Below are positions 8,036-18,505 of a stretch of 64,000 nucleotides of DNA, one piece after another. The stretch lies in NCBI GenBank assembly GCA_963693315.1, contig OY856187.1:424010429-424074428 (forward strand), written 5' to 3'. Each line of letters begins with the position of its first letter. Positions within the stretch are counted from its first letter, which is position 1. The notes under the pieces are model-generated. The model had not been told where the DNA came from. It ran no database searches and saw only the letters and a list, made by a program, of their open reading frames with translations. The translations under genes and the position numbers were made by a program. The DNA is from Diogma glabrata (taxonomy: Eukaryota > Arthropoda > Insecta > Diptera > Cylindrotomidae).

Positions 8036-11000
8036 ATTCATCTAAGACCAAATTTAATTTGTCTCCTGATCCTTCAAATATTTCATCAACTAGTCCCAAT
8101 AACCTATTAGTACACAATACACTGTTGAACCGAGCTTCAACATCCAATTTGATAGAACACTCTTGGAATACTCTACCTGTAAGTATTTCAAACAGAGACG
8201 AAACAGATAACAATTCCACTATCGTCACCCCTGAAACACCGATTACAAATGCGACTTTTAATGATTTGGTACCCACTCATGATACTGACATGAAATTATT
8301 GAAACGAACACCCGTTCATACTGAACCACCTCCATTATGGACCAAAATCAAATCGTTCCAACAACGATTGAACGAATACCTGAAGGTGCGCTCAAACATA
8401 TTTGTCGATTCGTTATCATCTTTGAAAATTCCATCGCGCTCTGCGCTCCGTTCTCGTATTTATTGGCAACAACGTCATTTGTTTAAAACTAAAACCATTT
8501 CCTCTATTGTGAAATTGGACAACGATGTGAGATCTTATGCCACAGTGTCAATATTGGGTAAACAACATACTGGACTGTTGGATAGTGGAGCGTCCTTGAC
8601 TGTAATTGGTGGTGATTTTGCTAAAGAAATCGTACAGACTCCAGACCTTCTAACTTATTCGTCTGCCGTAGTTCGTACTGCCGATGGCCAAAGACAGAAG
8701 ATCTTGGGGTTTGTAAAAACAAAGGTTTCATTTATGAACCAAGTCAGAACCCTGGACGTCTTCATTATCCCGTCTTTGACTCAAAATCTATATCTAGGTA
8801 TAGATTTCTTTAACGCTTTTGGTTTGTTTAACCCGATATTTAACCTACCTACATTTTTGACTACGGAGTCAGGAATTTCAGAATTGTCTATGGACAATCA
8901 AACACGTCTACAAAACACTATTCAGCTTCTACCATCATTTTCAAAAATGGGTCTGGGTCGAACACATTTGTTGGAACACGTTATTGATGTGGGGACTGCA
9001 GCTCCCATCAAGCAACGACACTATCCAATATCGCCCGCCATTGAGAAACTGATGGGAGAAGAACTGGATAGGATGTTGTCTCTGGGTATTATAGAGGTTT
9101 CAAACAGCCCATGGTCAAGTCCGGTGGTCTTAATTCGCAAACCTGGGAAGAATCGTCTTTGTTTGGATAGTAGAAAGGTCAATACAGTTACTAAGAAGGA
9201 TGCTTACCCCCTTCCACAGATAGATGGGATCTTGAGTCGTCTGCCACAAAGTAATTTCATTTCCAGTTTGGATCTGAAAGACGCTTTCTGGCAGATACCG
9301 TTAGAAAAACACTCCCGAGAGAAAACTGCTTTTACGGTCCCAGGGCGGCCATTGTATCAGTTCGTAAGAATGCCTTTCGGACTGTGCAATGCGCCGCAAA
9401 CAATGACCAAATTGATGGACCAAGTAATTCCTCCACATCTCAAGTCGTGCGTCTTCGTATACTTGGATGATCTTCTAATAGTTACAGATACCTTTGAGGC
9501 CCATCTGAAACTGTTAGAAGATATCTCCCAGTGTCTTAGACGTGCGAACTTGACGATAAACGTGGAAAAAAGTAAGTTTCTCTTAGCGGAGGTAAAATAT
9601 TTGGGATATGTGGTGGGAGGTGGTACGTTAAAAATTGACCCTGATAAAACTCAGGCTATATCAGAATTTCCTACACCTCGAACACCCAAACAGATTCGAC
9701 GCTTCTTGGGTATGGCGGGTTATTATCGCCGTTTTATATCTGATTTCTCTGCTATGTCCTCTCCAATATCAGATTTGTTGAAGAAAAATTCTAATAAATT
9801 CGTATGGACTCCAGAAGCTGAAAGAGCATTTACAAATCTCAAAAATGCTCTCATATCAGCACCAGTCCTCATAAACCCCGACTATACTAAACCTTTTACT
9901 CTCCAGTGCGACGCTAGTAATGACGGTATAGGCTGTGTATTACTGCAGTGTGACATGGACGGTATGGAACATCCCATAGCGTACATGTCCAAGAAACTAA
10001 ATTCTGCGCAACGCAATTACTCAACTAGTGAGAAAGAGTGTCTAGCCGCCGTACTGGGAGTAAAGAAATTTAGAGCGTATGTCGAGGGTCAGGCCTTTAA
10101 GATCATAACTGACCATGCTTCATTAAAATGGTTAATGCAACAAAAAGACCTTTCTGGTCGATTGACTCGTTGGAGCTTGAAATTGCAGGGTTACGTCTTT
10201 GATATTGAGTACCGAAAAGGAAAATTAAATACTGTTCCTGACACTCTATCAAGACGTGACTCTGTCGACATCATTTCTGAACTATGTCCAGTGCCTGAAT
10301 TAGATCTTAATTCCCCTTTCTTCAACACTTCTCGATATTTGGAGTTGGTAAATCTGGTTACCGAAGCAGACGGTACATTGCCTGATCTGAAAGTAATTTC
10401 TGGTCGGGTTTATAAACGACTGGCTTGTCTAGATCTTGATATTCCTTCAGAGGGTGAGGTTTGGAAATTGTGGTTACCTGAGGAATACACTGACGAGTGT
10501 ATTGCAAGGGCCCACAATCCTCCTACCTCATCTCATGGAGGTCTAGCAAAAACCTTGTTTAATATTCGTAAATTTTACTATTGGCCTCGCATGTATACCC
10601 AGGTTAAATCCTACATAGGAAATTGTAAGACCTGCAAAGAAATCAAAGCGACTAATGTTCCACTTCGTGCTCCCATGGTGTCCCAGATGAAAACAGACCG
10701 AATTGGACAGCGATTATATATCGATATTCTTGGCCCTTATCCTCGTTCAAAGGCCGGGAATATCGCTATTCTGGTAGTATTAGATCATGTTACGAAATAT
10801 CCCTTTTTGTTTCCTTTACGGAAACTAACTGCTGAACCAATTTGTCATCTATTGGCTACCAATGTCTTTCACGTATTTGGTTGTCCCGAAGTTATTGTGT
10901 CCGATAATGGGACGCAGTTTAAGTCTAAACTATTTGAAGATTTCTTGGCGAAGCACGGAGTGAAACATACATTACTAGCGTTGTATTCACCTCAAGCTAA

Positions 11001-11538
11001 CGCTTCTGAACGGGTAAATAGAAGTGTTTTATCTGGTATTAGAGCCTATTTAAAGGAGGAGCATTCTAAATGGGATCTGCACTTGAGCGAGATCGCTTGT
11101 GCACTACGTTGTTCCCTGCATCAAACACTTCAATGTTCCCCGTATTACGCAATGTTTGGAATACCTATGGTGACTCATGGTTCGTCATATGAACTGCTGA
11201 GACGACTGAATAGTCTTCTTGAGCCAGGTGAAACGATTCTGCGACCGGATTATCTTAATAAGATTCGAATTCGAATTCTTGATTTAACTGCCGAAGCATT
11301 TGTCAAAAGTGCTGAAAGATACAATTTACGAGCTCGGTTAACTTTGTTTAAACCAGGTGATATGGTGTTCCGAAGGAACTTTATTTTGAGTGACGCCGGT
11401 AAGAAATTATCGGCTAAACTTGCACAGAAGTTTATTGAAGCCAGAGTAATAAGGTTGGTAGGTAGCGCTGCTTACGAACTGGAGGACCTGGCTTCTAAAC
11501 GTAGAGGTGTTTACCATTCCAAGGACATTCGTGCCTAA
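7981..11538 (+). CDS. pol: Pol polyprotein: protease, reverse transcriptase, RNase H, integrase
   Basis: About 1185 codons in the -1 frame relative to gag, made as Gag-Pol by frameshifting; no ATG start is needed. Numbering from the shift site: aspartic protease with DSGA at residue ~201 (8581); RT with FVYLDD (YLDD at ~494, 9460); RNase H starting at CDAS (D ~644); integrase with an HX6H...CX2C zinc site (about 10510-10635). The integrase catalytic D (10723), D (10903) and E (11008) give D,D34E spacing, with PQANASER around the Glu. The C-terminus carries a GPY/F-like module ending near YHSKDIRA; no chromodomain is seen. All catalytic residues are present and the frame is unbroken. It replicates and integrates the element. 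Close relative: the minus-strand fragment at 55675-57417. Confidence 0.95.
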   Translation, partial: PKGGPESQHLFSLPRPVLDSSKTKFNLSPDPSNISSTSPNNLLVHNTLLNRASTSNLIEHSWNTLPVSISNRDETDNNSTIVTPETPITNATFNDLVPTHDTDMKLLKRTPVHTEPPPLWTKIKSFQQRLNEYLKVRSNIFVDSLSSLKIPSRSALRSRIYWQQRHLFKTKTISSIVKLDNDVRSYATVSILGKQHTGLLDSGASLTVIGGDFAKEIVQTPDLLTYSSAVVRTADGQRQKILGFVKTKVSFMNQVRTLDVFIIPSLTQNLYLGIDFFNAFGLFNPIFNLPTFLTTESGISELSMDNQTRLQNTIQLLPSFSKMGLGRTHLLEHVIDVGTAAPIKQRHYPISPAIEKLMGEELDRMLSLGIIEVSNSPWSSPVVLIRKPGKNRLCLDSRKVNTVTKKDAYPLPQIDGILSRLPQSNFISSLDLKDAFWQIPLEKHSREKTAFTVPGRPLYQFVRMPFGLCNAPQTMTKLMDQVIPPHLKSCVFVYLDDLLIVTDTFEAHLKLLEDISQCLRRANLTINVEKSKFLLAEVKYLGYVVGGGTLKIDPDKTQAISEFPTPRTPKQIRRFLGMAGYYRRFISDFSAMSSPISDLLKKNSNKFVWTPEAERAFTNLKNALISAPVLINPDYTKPFTLQCDASNDGIGCVLLQCDMDGMEHPIAYMSKKLNSAQRNYSTSEKECLAAVLGVKKFRAYVEGQAFKIITDHASLKWLMQQKDLSGRLTRWSLKLQGYVFDIEYRKGKLNTVPDTLSRRDSVDIISELCPVPELDLNSPFFNTSRYLELVNLVTEADGTLPDLKVISGRVYKRLACLDLDIPSEGEVWKLWLPEEYTDECIARAHNPPTSSHGGLAKTLFNIRKFYYWPRMYTQVKSYIGNCKTCKEIKATNVPLRAPMVSQMKTDRIGQRLYIDILGPYPRSKAGNIAILVVLDHVTKYPFLFPLRKLTAEPICHLLATNVFHVFGCPEVIVSDNGTQFKSKLFEDFLAKHGVKHTLLALYSPQANASERVNRSVLSGIRAYLKEEHSKWDLHLSEIACALRCSLHQTLQCSPYYAMFGIPMVTHGSSYELLRRLNSLLEPGETILRPDYLNKIRIRILDLTAEAFVKSAERYNLRARLTLFKPGDMVFRRNFILSDAGKKLSAKLAQKFIEARVIRLVGSAAYELEDLASKRRGVYHSKDIRA

Positions 11539-12323
11539 TATCGGTGATAACTTCTTTTGTCACTATGTTGGTGACTTTCGCTTGTGTTTTACCGCCATTG
11601 TAAGTCAAGAGTATCGACGATCATATGAGGGTAGTTTCGTCTTGAATTCACAGTTCAGTAAGCGTGTATCAGCTGTGGTGTTCGGGTCTTGTTTCAAAAA
11701 TTGTTTTTTTTTCTGTTTTGACTATTTATAAGTGCAAATTCCGTGATTGAACGTGTTTGAATTTGGTTCAGTTGGTTACCTTGAATCTATGTGAACAACC
11801 TTCCGAGTCACTTGGACGGAAGCGTACAACAGTGTGGCCCGGCTAGCTAGTCGGAGACGCATGAGACTCGTGTTGGTTCAGGTGTGGGTTGCGAGCCTGC
11901 ATAGCGTAAAAACGGAATTGTGTCGGATGTTTCATTAAAGAAGTCGGTCCCACGGTTTTTTTTTTTCTTTCGATCTGTAGCAGATTGAATCAATTTTTAT
12001 TGTGACTTTAGAGTCTCGGGAACCCCCAGATCTGCCCGAAATTGGGTCTGGAAGATTTTAGTTATCCACCGCTTGCAATAGAGTAGAATACTGATTTTAT
12101 CGATACCCCTCCCAAAAGTTTTTTTTTGGTATATTCTTAGATACTTTGTTACTTTGTTTCTGCTAAGACTGAGTTTGTAATACTGATCGCATTGATTGCT
12201 GGTCTGTGGTACGTCGAGGTGCTTCACCAAGCTAATATGTATATACAAGGTCTATTGGCGACCAGCCTATGCCTTTTTCAACTTCTTTTTGGTCGTAGGT
12301 GTTCGTCCAAAAAGCACTTGTTC
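11539..12323 (+). other. 3' untranslated region of retrotransposon, no env
   Basis: Only short frames occur (up to 74 codons overlapping the end of pol), none resembling an envelope. A GC-richer segment at 11800-11950 precedes the 12000-12058 block shared with the leader. The bases just before the 3' LTR (AAAGCACTTGTTC) are not a polypurine tract. Confidence 0.7.
12000..12058 (+). repeat. 3' UTR copy of the leader block
   Basis: Near-identical to 6111-6168, about 270 bp upstream of the 3' LTR. Its presence in both untranslated regions suggests a cis-acting RNA element or an old internal duplication. Confidence 0.8.
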
Positions 12324-15300
12324 TGTAATGGATAGTCTGGCATAATGTCAGAACGCAGTGTATTACAGTCGCAGTTTCCTTAGTTGTTGTTCCTTATATT
12401 AATCTGTACCACTTGTAATAGATTCTCATCCCTTCGTCATCAATAGTCATATTTCATGTAGTTTCCTTAACCCATAGTTTCCTTATATTTCTTAAAATCT
12501 GACTAAATCTGCAATAGGTGGACGGACGTATAGGAGAGGGAAAATGGCACTAATTACCCTGATTTATTTATTCATTGATATAATATAATATTGGTTAATT
12601 TGAATTAATTGATAATTTTCTTTAATCATCATCCGTATGACCGCTAAACTTTAATCAGAATTTAATCTTACCACACACTAAAAGCGACGCGCGCTGTGTT
12701 TCTATTCGTTTGTTTTCAATATACTGCTAAAGTTTGAATTCTCTAGACATCAACCGTAATTAAACAATTTTTTTTAAACCCTAAATATTTTTCCATTCAT
12801 CCACATTCAACGATTTAATATCTCGTTTTTGTTAAACATTCTATTGTCTTAATTTCTTTCAAAATAATTTTTCCGTTTCATTATATTACTACTTTGGATT
12901 GTAGTTTTGTAATATCTAAACAACATAACATCGAACGAACTTGATTTTGGTTCATTTTGGATTCAATGGTAAATGTTATTGATGTGTCGGAAATATTTTG
13001 TATCTCAACCTTATCTTTGGGCAATAGTATCAAATAACGAACGGTTTTTTTTTAGCTATGAAAAATTCCCATCAATTGAAAACTCAATGGAAATTATATC
13101 ACAACCAAAACACCGCATTCGAGTTTTTTCGAGCAAAATTTTTGCTATATAATACGGCCCTGCACATCATTAAAATCTCTTAGTTCTACTACCTTTTTGT
13201 CAGAAGATCAGACGGTCGATTGTTATTTTGACAATCTGACTGGTGATTAAAAACAAAAATCGAAATTACCTATTTTAAAATCGTAATTTATTTAATTTAT
13301 TTTTTTTAAGATAATAAACCCGTTTTGTCCTTTTGTTCACATATTAAATGGTAAATTTCGTTTATTAAAGTTAATTTAGAAAAGTGAAAATAAGCAAATT
13401 ATTTACGTGGAGTGTAACTTGTGTTGTCTTGATATCAATTTAAGTAGTAAATTTTGTTTGTCGGAATAATTAATTAATAACTTCGGGCGGAAATAATAAT
13501 AAAAAAATAAACGTGCGCGGTTATCTTGGTGCGAGTACGGTTAATGCTATTCTCTGTCAACTATAAAAGGAAGGTCACGATTAGCCAGGATACGATTGTT
13601 AATTCTGAGAAATGGCTGTCATGACGGAAAGATGGTGCGATGCAGAATAAAGAGTAGGAATATCAAAGCAACCAGATAAGATTACTGTTCTGTGTGTGTA
13701 TTGTCTTATGACCAGGAGTGAGGTGACGATAGTTGGAAAAGCTAGTGTACCGGAAACCAATTAACCGTGAGTAAACAAATCAAAAACACTTTATTGAAAT
13801 TTATTTTGTTTTAATATAAAAATACCGGTAGGACTCGTTCCTCAGTGACCTCCAAGTTGAATTTTTTTTGCGTGTGTCTTGTGACAAAATCTCGAGTTAA
13901 TGTATAACGGTACGAAGGTTACTCTAAAACCTCGTTTGTTCTTTTAGTGATCATAATTTTGGAGGACTGAGTTTTCGGTCGTTCTGGAGTTGAAGTGTGA
14001 AATTTAATTTGCGCGGCGCGACGCAGCAGGTTTATGGACTTGATTAACCTTCACTAAATTATAGAATTTTGTCGAGACGCAAAGGGAAACCAAAAAGCAG
14101 TGATTTCTTAACTCCGTGTTTGGTTGATAGTTTGATTTTTTTTTTGCCAAGGCCACATGACCCGAATGTAAATATAACTGCAACTAATTACAATTTTGAT
14201 CACATAATAACATTTTAATATTTGATTCGTATAAACAAAAAAAAAAAAAAAGAGAAGGGGTAGAACAAAAAAAAAAATAAGTTTCATAATTATAGATAAA
14301 TATTATACTTTGTTTATTTTATTCATTGATGTTTAAAATTAAAACAAAAACATTAAATCTGATTAATAATAACATAACCACAAAATGGTTAAATAACTCA
14401 GTAATAAAGGAGATTTAAATCATATTAATAGTGATAAATAATTTACAGTTTTAATTTGCCATATTAAGATTATAGGTAAATATTACACTTAGTTTATTTT
14501 ATTCATTGATGTTTAAAAATTAAAAACAAAAACATTAAATCTGATTAATAATAACATAACCACAAAATGGTTAAGTAACTCAAAAAAAGAAAATAAAAAT
14601 TTATTAAATAATATTAATAGGGATAAATAATTTACAATTTTAATTTGCCATATTAAGATTATAGGTAAATATTACACTTAGTTTATTTTATTCATTGATG
14701 TTTAAAAATTAAAAACAAAAACATTAAATCTGATTAATAATAACATAACCACAAAATGGTTAAGTAACTCAAAAAAAGAAAATAAAAATTTATTAAATAA
14801 TATTAATAGGGATAAATAATTTACAATTTTAATTTGCCATATTACGATTATAGGTAAATATTATACTTAGGTTATTTTTAGAATTAAAACAAAAACCTTA
14901 AATCTGAATAATAATAACATAACCACAAAATGGTTAAATAGCTCAGAAAAGAAATTAAAAATTTATTAAATAATATTAATAGGGATAAACAATTTACAAT
15001 TTTAATTTGCCATATTACGATTATAGATAAATATTATACTTTGTTTATTTTATTCATTGATGTTTAAAATTAAAACAAAAACATTAAATCTGAATAATAA
15101 TAACATAACCACAAAATGGTTAAATAGCTCAGAAAAGAAATTAAAAATTTATTAAATAATATTAATAGGGATAAACAATTTACAATTTTAATTTGCCATA
15201 TTACGATTAGATTAACCGTTGAGTTATATAATATTCGTGTAGCGGGAGATTTTAGGTTAAGTCAATGAAATTGTAAAACCAATAAACAAAAACAAAGAAC

Positions 15301-16649
15301 GAACTGAATATACTGTAATATGTAACCAGATGTTGGATTTTGAGATTTTGTTTTGTGATCGGGTTTCCTGTCTGCGCGATTATGTTTGTTTACAATTACC
15401 AAATCTAAACCATATATTAATTGTACCTAGAGTTGATACAACATTGAAAGCGACGACTCTGTCCAAGCTGGCATAGCCTCGCTACTAAATTTATTATTTT
15501 TTTTTGGATTTCAACGCCTACGGCAACAATTACATCTCAACGTACTGCTTCACCATCGTTGATACCAATTACTACCGTTCTATTTCAGCGAATCATTTCA
15601 CTAGTATTGGTACAATTTATTATTTTTTTTTTTATTTCAACGCCTTTCAACGGACAGCTCCACAATCATTGATGTAAATTATGGCAGTTCTATTCCAGCG
15701 AATTATTTGACTGGTATTGGTACAATTGATTACATTTTTTTTGTGGATTTCAACGCATACGGCAACAATTACCTCTCACCGATACAAATCACTACTGTTC
15801 TACTTCAACGAATAATCAGACTAGTATGGAGATAAAGTATTACATTTATTAGTCAACGCTGATGATTCCAAGTTTATGTAACGTTGCTGCTTACCATTTT
15901 TGTTCAACGTTTATAATACAAAATTATTGCAAGTTTAGTTAACGTAGCTACTTACCATTTCATTCATCGTTTATAAGTACAATATTATTCAACGCTGAGG
16001 ATTACAAATTTATTTAACGTTTCTGCTTACCATTTTTATTCAACGGTTATAATTTAACATTTCTACCTAACGTTTTTCGACAAAATTATTCAACGCTGAT
16101 GATTACAAGTTTGTGTAACGTTCCTGCTTATCATTTCGTTCAACGGTTATAAGTACAATTTTATTCAACGTATATGCCTACAAGTTGCAATCATTTATTT
16201 GGGACCAACGTAATCAATGCGGCAGTGCTGATGGAGGGCTGAATTGAGTCTGATCGGAGGCCAGGAAGATATAACCATGGGGGAGTGCAATTGATTTTCT
16301 TTTTTTCTTTTTCTTTTGGTATAGGGGTGCGAATGTGTGTGTGCATGTGTGTGTGTGTGTGTGTGTGTGTATGGGTGTGGGTGAGTGAATGGGGGGGGTT
16401 GAACGTGCCGACCGTCTTTCTTTCGTAGAAGGGGGTCGCCAGAGTCTCCATTTTTCCACTTGTATTGCTTACCATTTCTGCAAACTTTCGTAATTAGCGT
16501 ACATTTCTGTATTTGTGCTGAAGCAGCAGGTATTACTCTATCAAACCCGCGATGGCTGAGCCTTAGTCGTGATGGCTTTAAATTACTCAAGGTACGCTTC
16601 CTGCTATGCCATTCTCATTGGTTCGCCAATGAGAAAGCTCTTCATTACA
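12324..16649 (+). repeat. 3' LTR (4326 bp)
   Basis: Repeat of 53-4379 at an offset of 12271. By eye it differs only by one extra T near 15622-15632 and one fewer GT unit near 16347-16370. It carries the same internal features: purine tract 12532-12547, TATA box 13562-13568, tandem array about 14289-15209, AACG array about 15501-16176, GT tract 16334-16370 and hairpin 16612-16635. ORFs inside it duplicate those of the 5' LTR and are not genes. Confidence 0.95.
13562..13568 (+). promoter_or_regulatory. TATA box copy in 3' LTR
   Basis: Same TATAAAA as at 1291. It could drive read-through into the flank beyond 16649. Confidence 0.4.
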
Positions 16650-16653
16650 AAAC
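16650..16653. repeat. Target-site duplication, right copy (AAAC)
   Basis: Matches 49-52 and defines the right boundary of the LTR retrotransposon. Confidence 0.75.
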
Positions 16654-16692
16654 ATTTTCTAAACGAATTCCCCTCGTTCGTTGATAAATTCT

Positions 16693-16802
16693 CATAATTT
16701 TTTGAAAAATTCCTCAAGCAAGCGGTATTGATAATAGCCCTCGGCCTACGGCCTCATGCTTTTATCAATATACTTGCTTTCGAAATTTTTGGCAAAAAAT
16801 TA
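16693..16802. repeat. Imperfect palindrome with GC-rich core
   Basis: The left arm (AATTTTTTGAAAAATTC...GCAAGCGGTATTGATAA) mirrors the right arm (TTATCAATATACTTGC...GAAATTTTTGGCAAAAAATT) at roughly 80%, around a CCTCGGCCTACGGCCTC core in very AT-rich DNA. It begins 43 bp beyond the retrotransposon. Confidence 0.7.
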
Positions 16803-17191
16803 TTTCGAATTATCACCGCCCTTGGGAAATTACAACTGATAATTTTTAAACTTATACAAGTTGTGTTTTGTATGGAATCCCATATAAAATTTTTTGAAAT
16901 TATTCTCTTATCTCCCATTTGTAGCGCCATTGCGGTAAACACCGGAACAGAAAAATCGCTCTATACTAACATGTTTTACAACTTAAATTTTCTTTGGGGC
17001 AGAAAAATGTATTGACGTGAATTTATGAAATATGAAAATAAAATCATTGAAATAAATTGACATAATTTTCTAATACTCTTCAGAGTTTGTAAAAAAAACA
17101 GGAAAATTGTTTCCTTAAAGGAATGAAAAATATATTCATAAAAAATAAAACAAATTTGCAAGTAAAATAAAAATTTAAGGTGAATATCTTA

Positions 17192-17615
17192 TTCGGCAAA
17201 CTGCTGTAAAGTTTAACTTTACTGCCGCCAGAGAGTTAGTTAAAGTCTTAATTTTTTGACTTATAATCAAAGCGGCTGCAAAAGCAACGCCATTTTTCTT
17301 TTTTTTTACGGTGGCAGTAAAGTAGCATTTGTTATTTTGTTATTTTTTCAAACAAATTGTATAACTATGACTACAAAAAATAAAAAATTGATTCTGATTG
17401 GTTATGAAATTTTGAATTACTGTATGTAACTATGACAACAAAACATAACAGATAATTTCATTGGATAATGAAATTTTGAATTGGAGCTTGCTTTGATATA
17501 AAATTTTATTTATACAAATTTAAACGTTTTTTACTTTTTGGACGTAATAATTGACGGTAATAAATCATATTTATAAATTTTTCATGTTTTATAAAAAATT
17601 TAAACGTTTGCCGAA
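17192..17615 (+). mobile_element. MITE family D, copy 1
   Basis: A 424-bp sequence bounded by inverted TTCGGCAAAC and GTTTGCCGAA. Its body matches, in reverse complement, 40656-41039 and more distantly 46985-47344. Beyond the right terminus, AAAAAATAGTGTATTTAATTCG is also shared with copy 2, so the true end may lie ~22 bp further out. No ORF. A small hairpin follows at 17622-17655. Confidence 0.65.
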
Positions 17616-17655
17616 AAAATAGTGTATTTAATTCGAAGCTACTAATCTTCGGAAT

Positions 17656-18505
17656 AATCTTTTTCGCCGATTAAAGACAAAATTCTTATAAAAAATCTTA
17701 CTATTATTGTGAGAACAAGAATGTTGTTTGAGAAATTTTTTTTATACATTCAAATATATTTGCTATGTGAAGAGTTTTGATAAGTTTTTTTAATGGCCTG
17801 TGCTTTAATGATCATGACTTAATTGAACTCAATTTATGAGTGGTAAAATTTATTACATTGTAAATATAAATATCTCTTTTCTAACTATTCGTTTTACCTA
17901 ATCTAAAAGAAACCAAAGTTTATCTTTTATTATTAAGAAAATGTAAGACGAAAGTTTTATAAACTCATCAATAAAAAATGCTACCCTAGAATTGTAATTA
18001 ACTTTTTGATTTGTTTTTCAAACAATATTGAACACAACCCATCCAGAGTTATAAAGAATGAAATTAATGACGAAAAATCAACTTGTTGATTTGGAAAATT
18101 CCAAAGGAAAATAAATAACATCATACACGAACATTTCTAGAAAAGGGCGAGTGTTAAGTAGTATTCTGTATTGGTCACGTTTGCATTCAGCTGGCAAAGT
18201 TTTGTTTAATTTTGCAATTGTTAAATTCTCTTCCAATTAATCACAATAGATTGAAACCTAATATTTATAGAATCTAATCATTTTAAACAGTCAAATCCAA
18301 CCGAAGCTCTATATAACTCTGACTACTTTTCTAGGGTTTATTAGGAGCACTTGCCCATTATTTCGTAAGCTATAAATCCTATGAACCTGAAATTTGAAAT
18401 GTGTATAAAACTACCCTGTTCATCTCCATAAGATGGTTGGTTAAATAATAAATAAAGGCTTGCAAATACTGTTTTTTACCGAATTAAGTAAGTTATCATA
18501 TTAAA
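17656..18505. other. AT-rich sequence, nothing recognised
   Basis: No ORF, repeat or structural signal was found that I would defend. Confidence 0.5.

Larger units (their letters stand above)
53..16649 (+). mobile_element. Complete Ty3/gypsy LTR retrotransposon, Osvaldo/Ulysses-like, with RING-Gag
   Basis: Two direct repeats (53-4379 and 12324-16649) start TG, end CA and enclose PBS, gag, pol and a short 3' region. The flanks carry AAAC at 49-52 and 16650-16653, a 4-bp target duplication as expected for Ty3/gypsy. Domain order in pol (protease, RT, RNase H, integrase) fixes the superfamily. The tRNA-Lys primer site and the Pol sequence suggest the Osvaldo/Ulysses group, which also has long LTRs; this is from memory of those families. 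The LTRs look identical except for two length changes in simple repeats, and both ORFs are open, so the insertion looks recent and possibly competent. No env is visible. Confidence 0.95.

Noticed and set aside
11507..11731. 74-codon ORF after pol as an env relic
   Set aside because: Overlaps the pol end, has no membrane or envelope features and contains Phe-rich translation of T runs.
16728..17015. 95-codon plus ORF beside the retrotransposon
   Set aside because: Starts inside the palindrome and runs through AT-rich sequence without motif.
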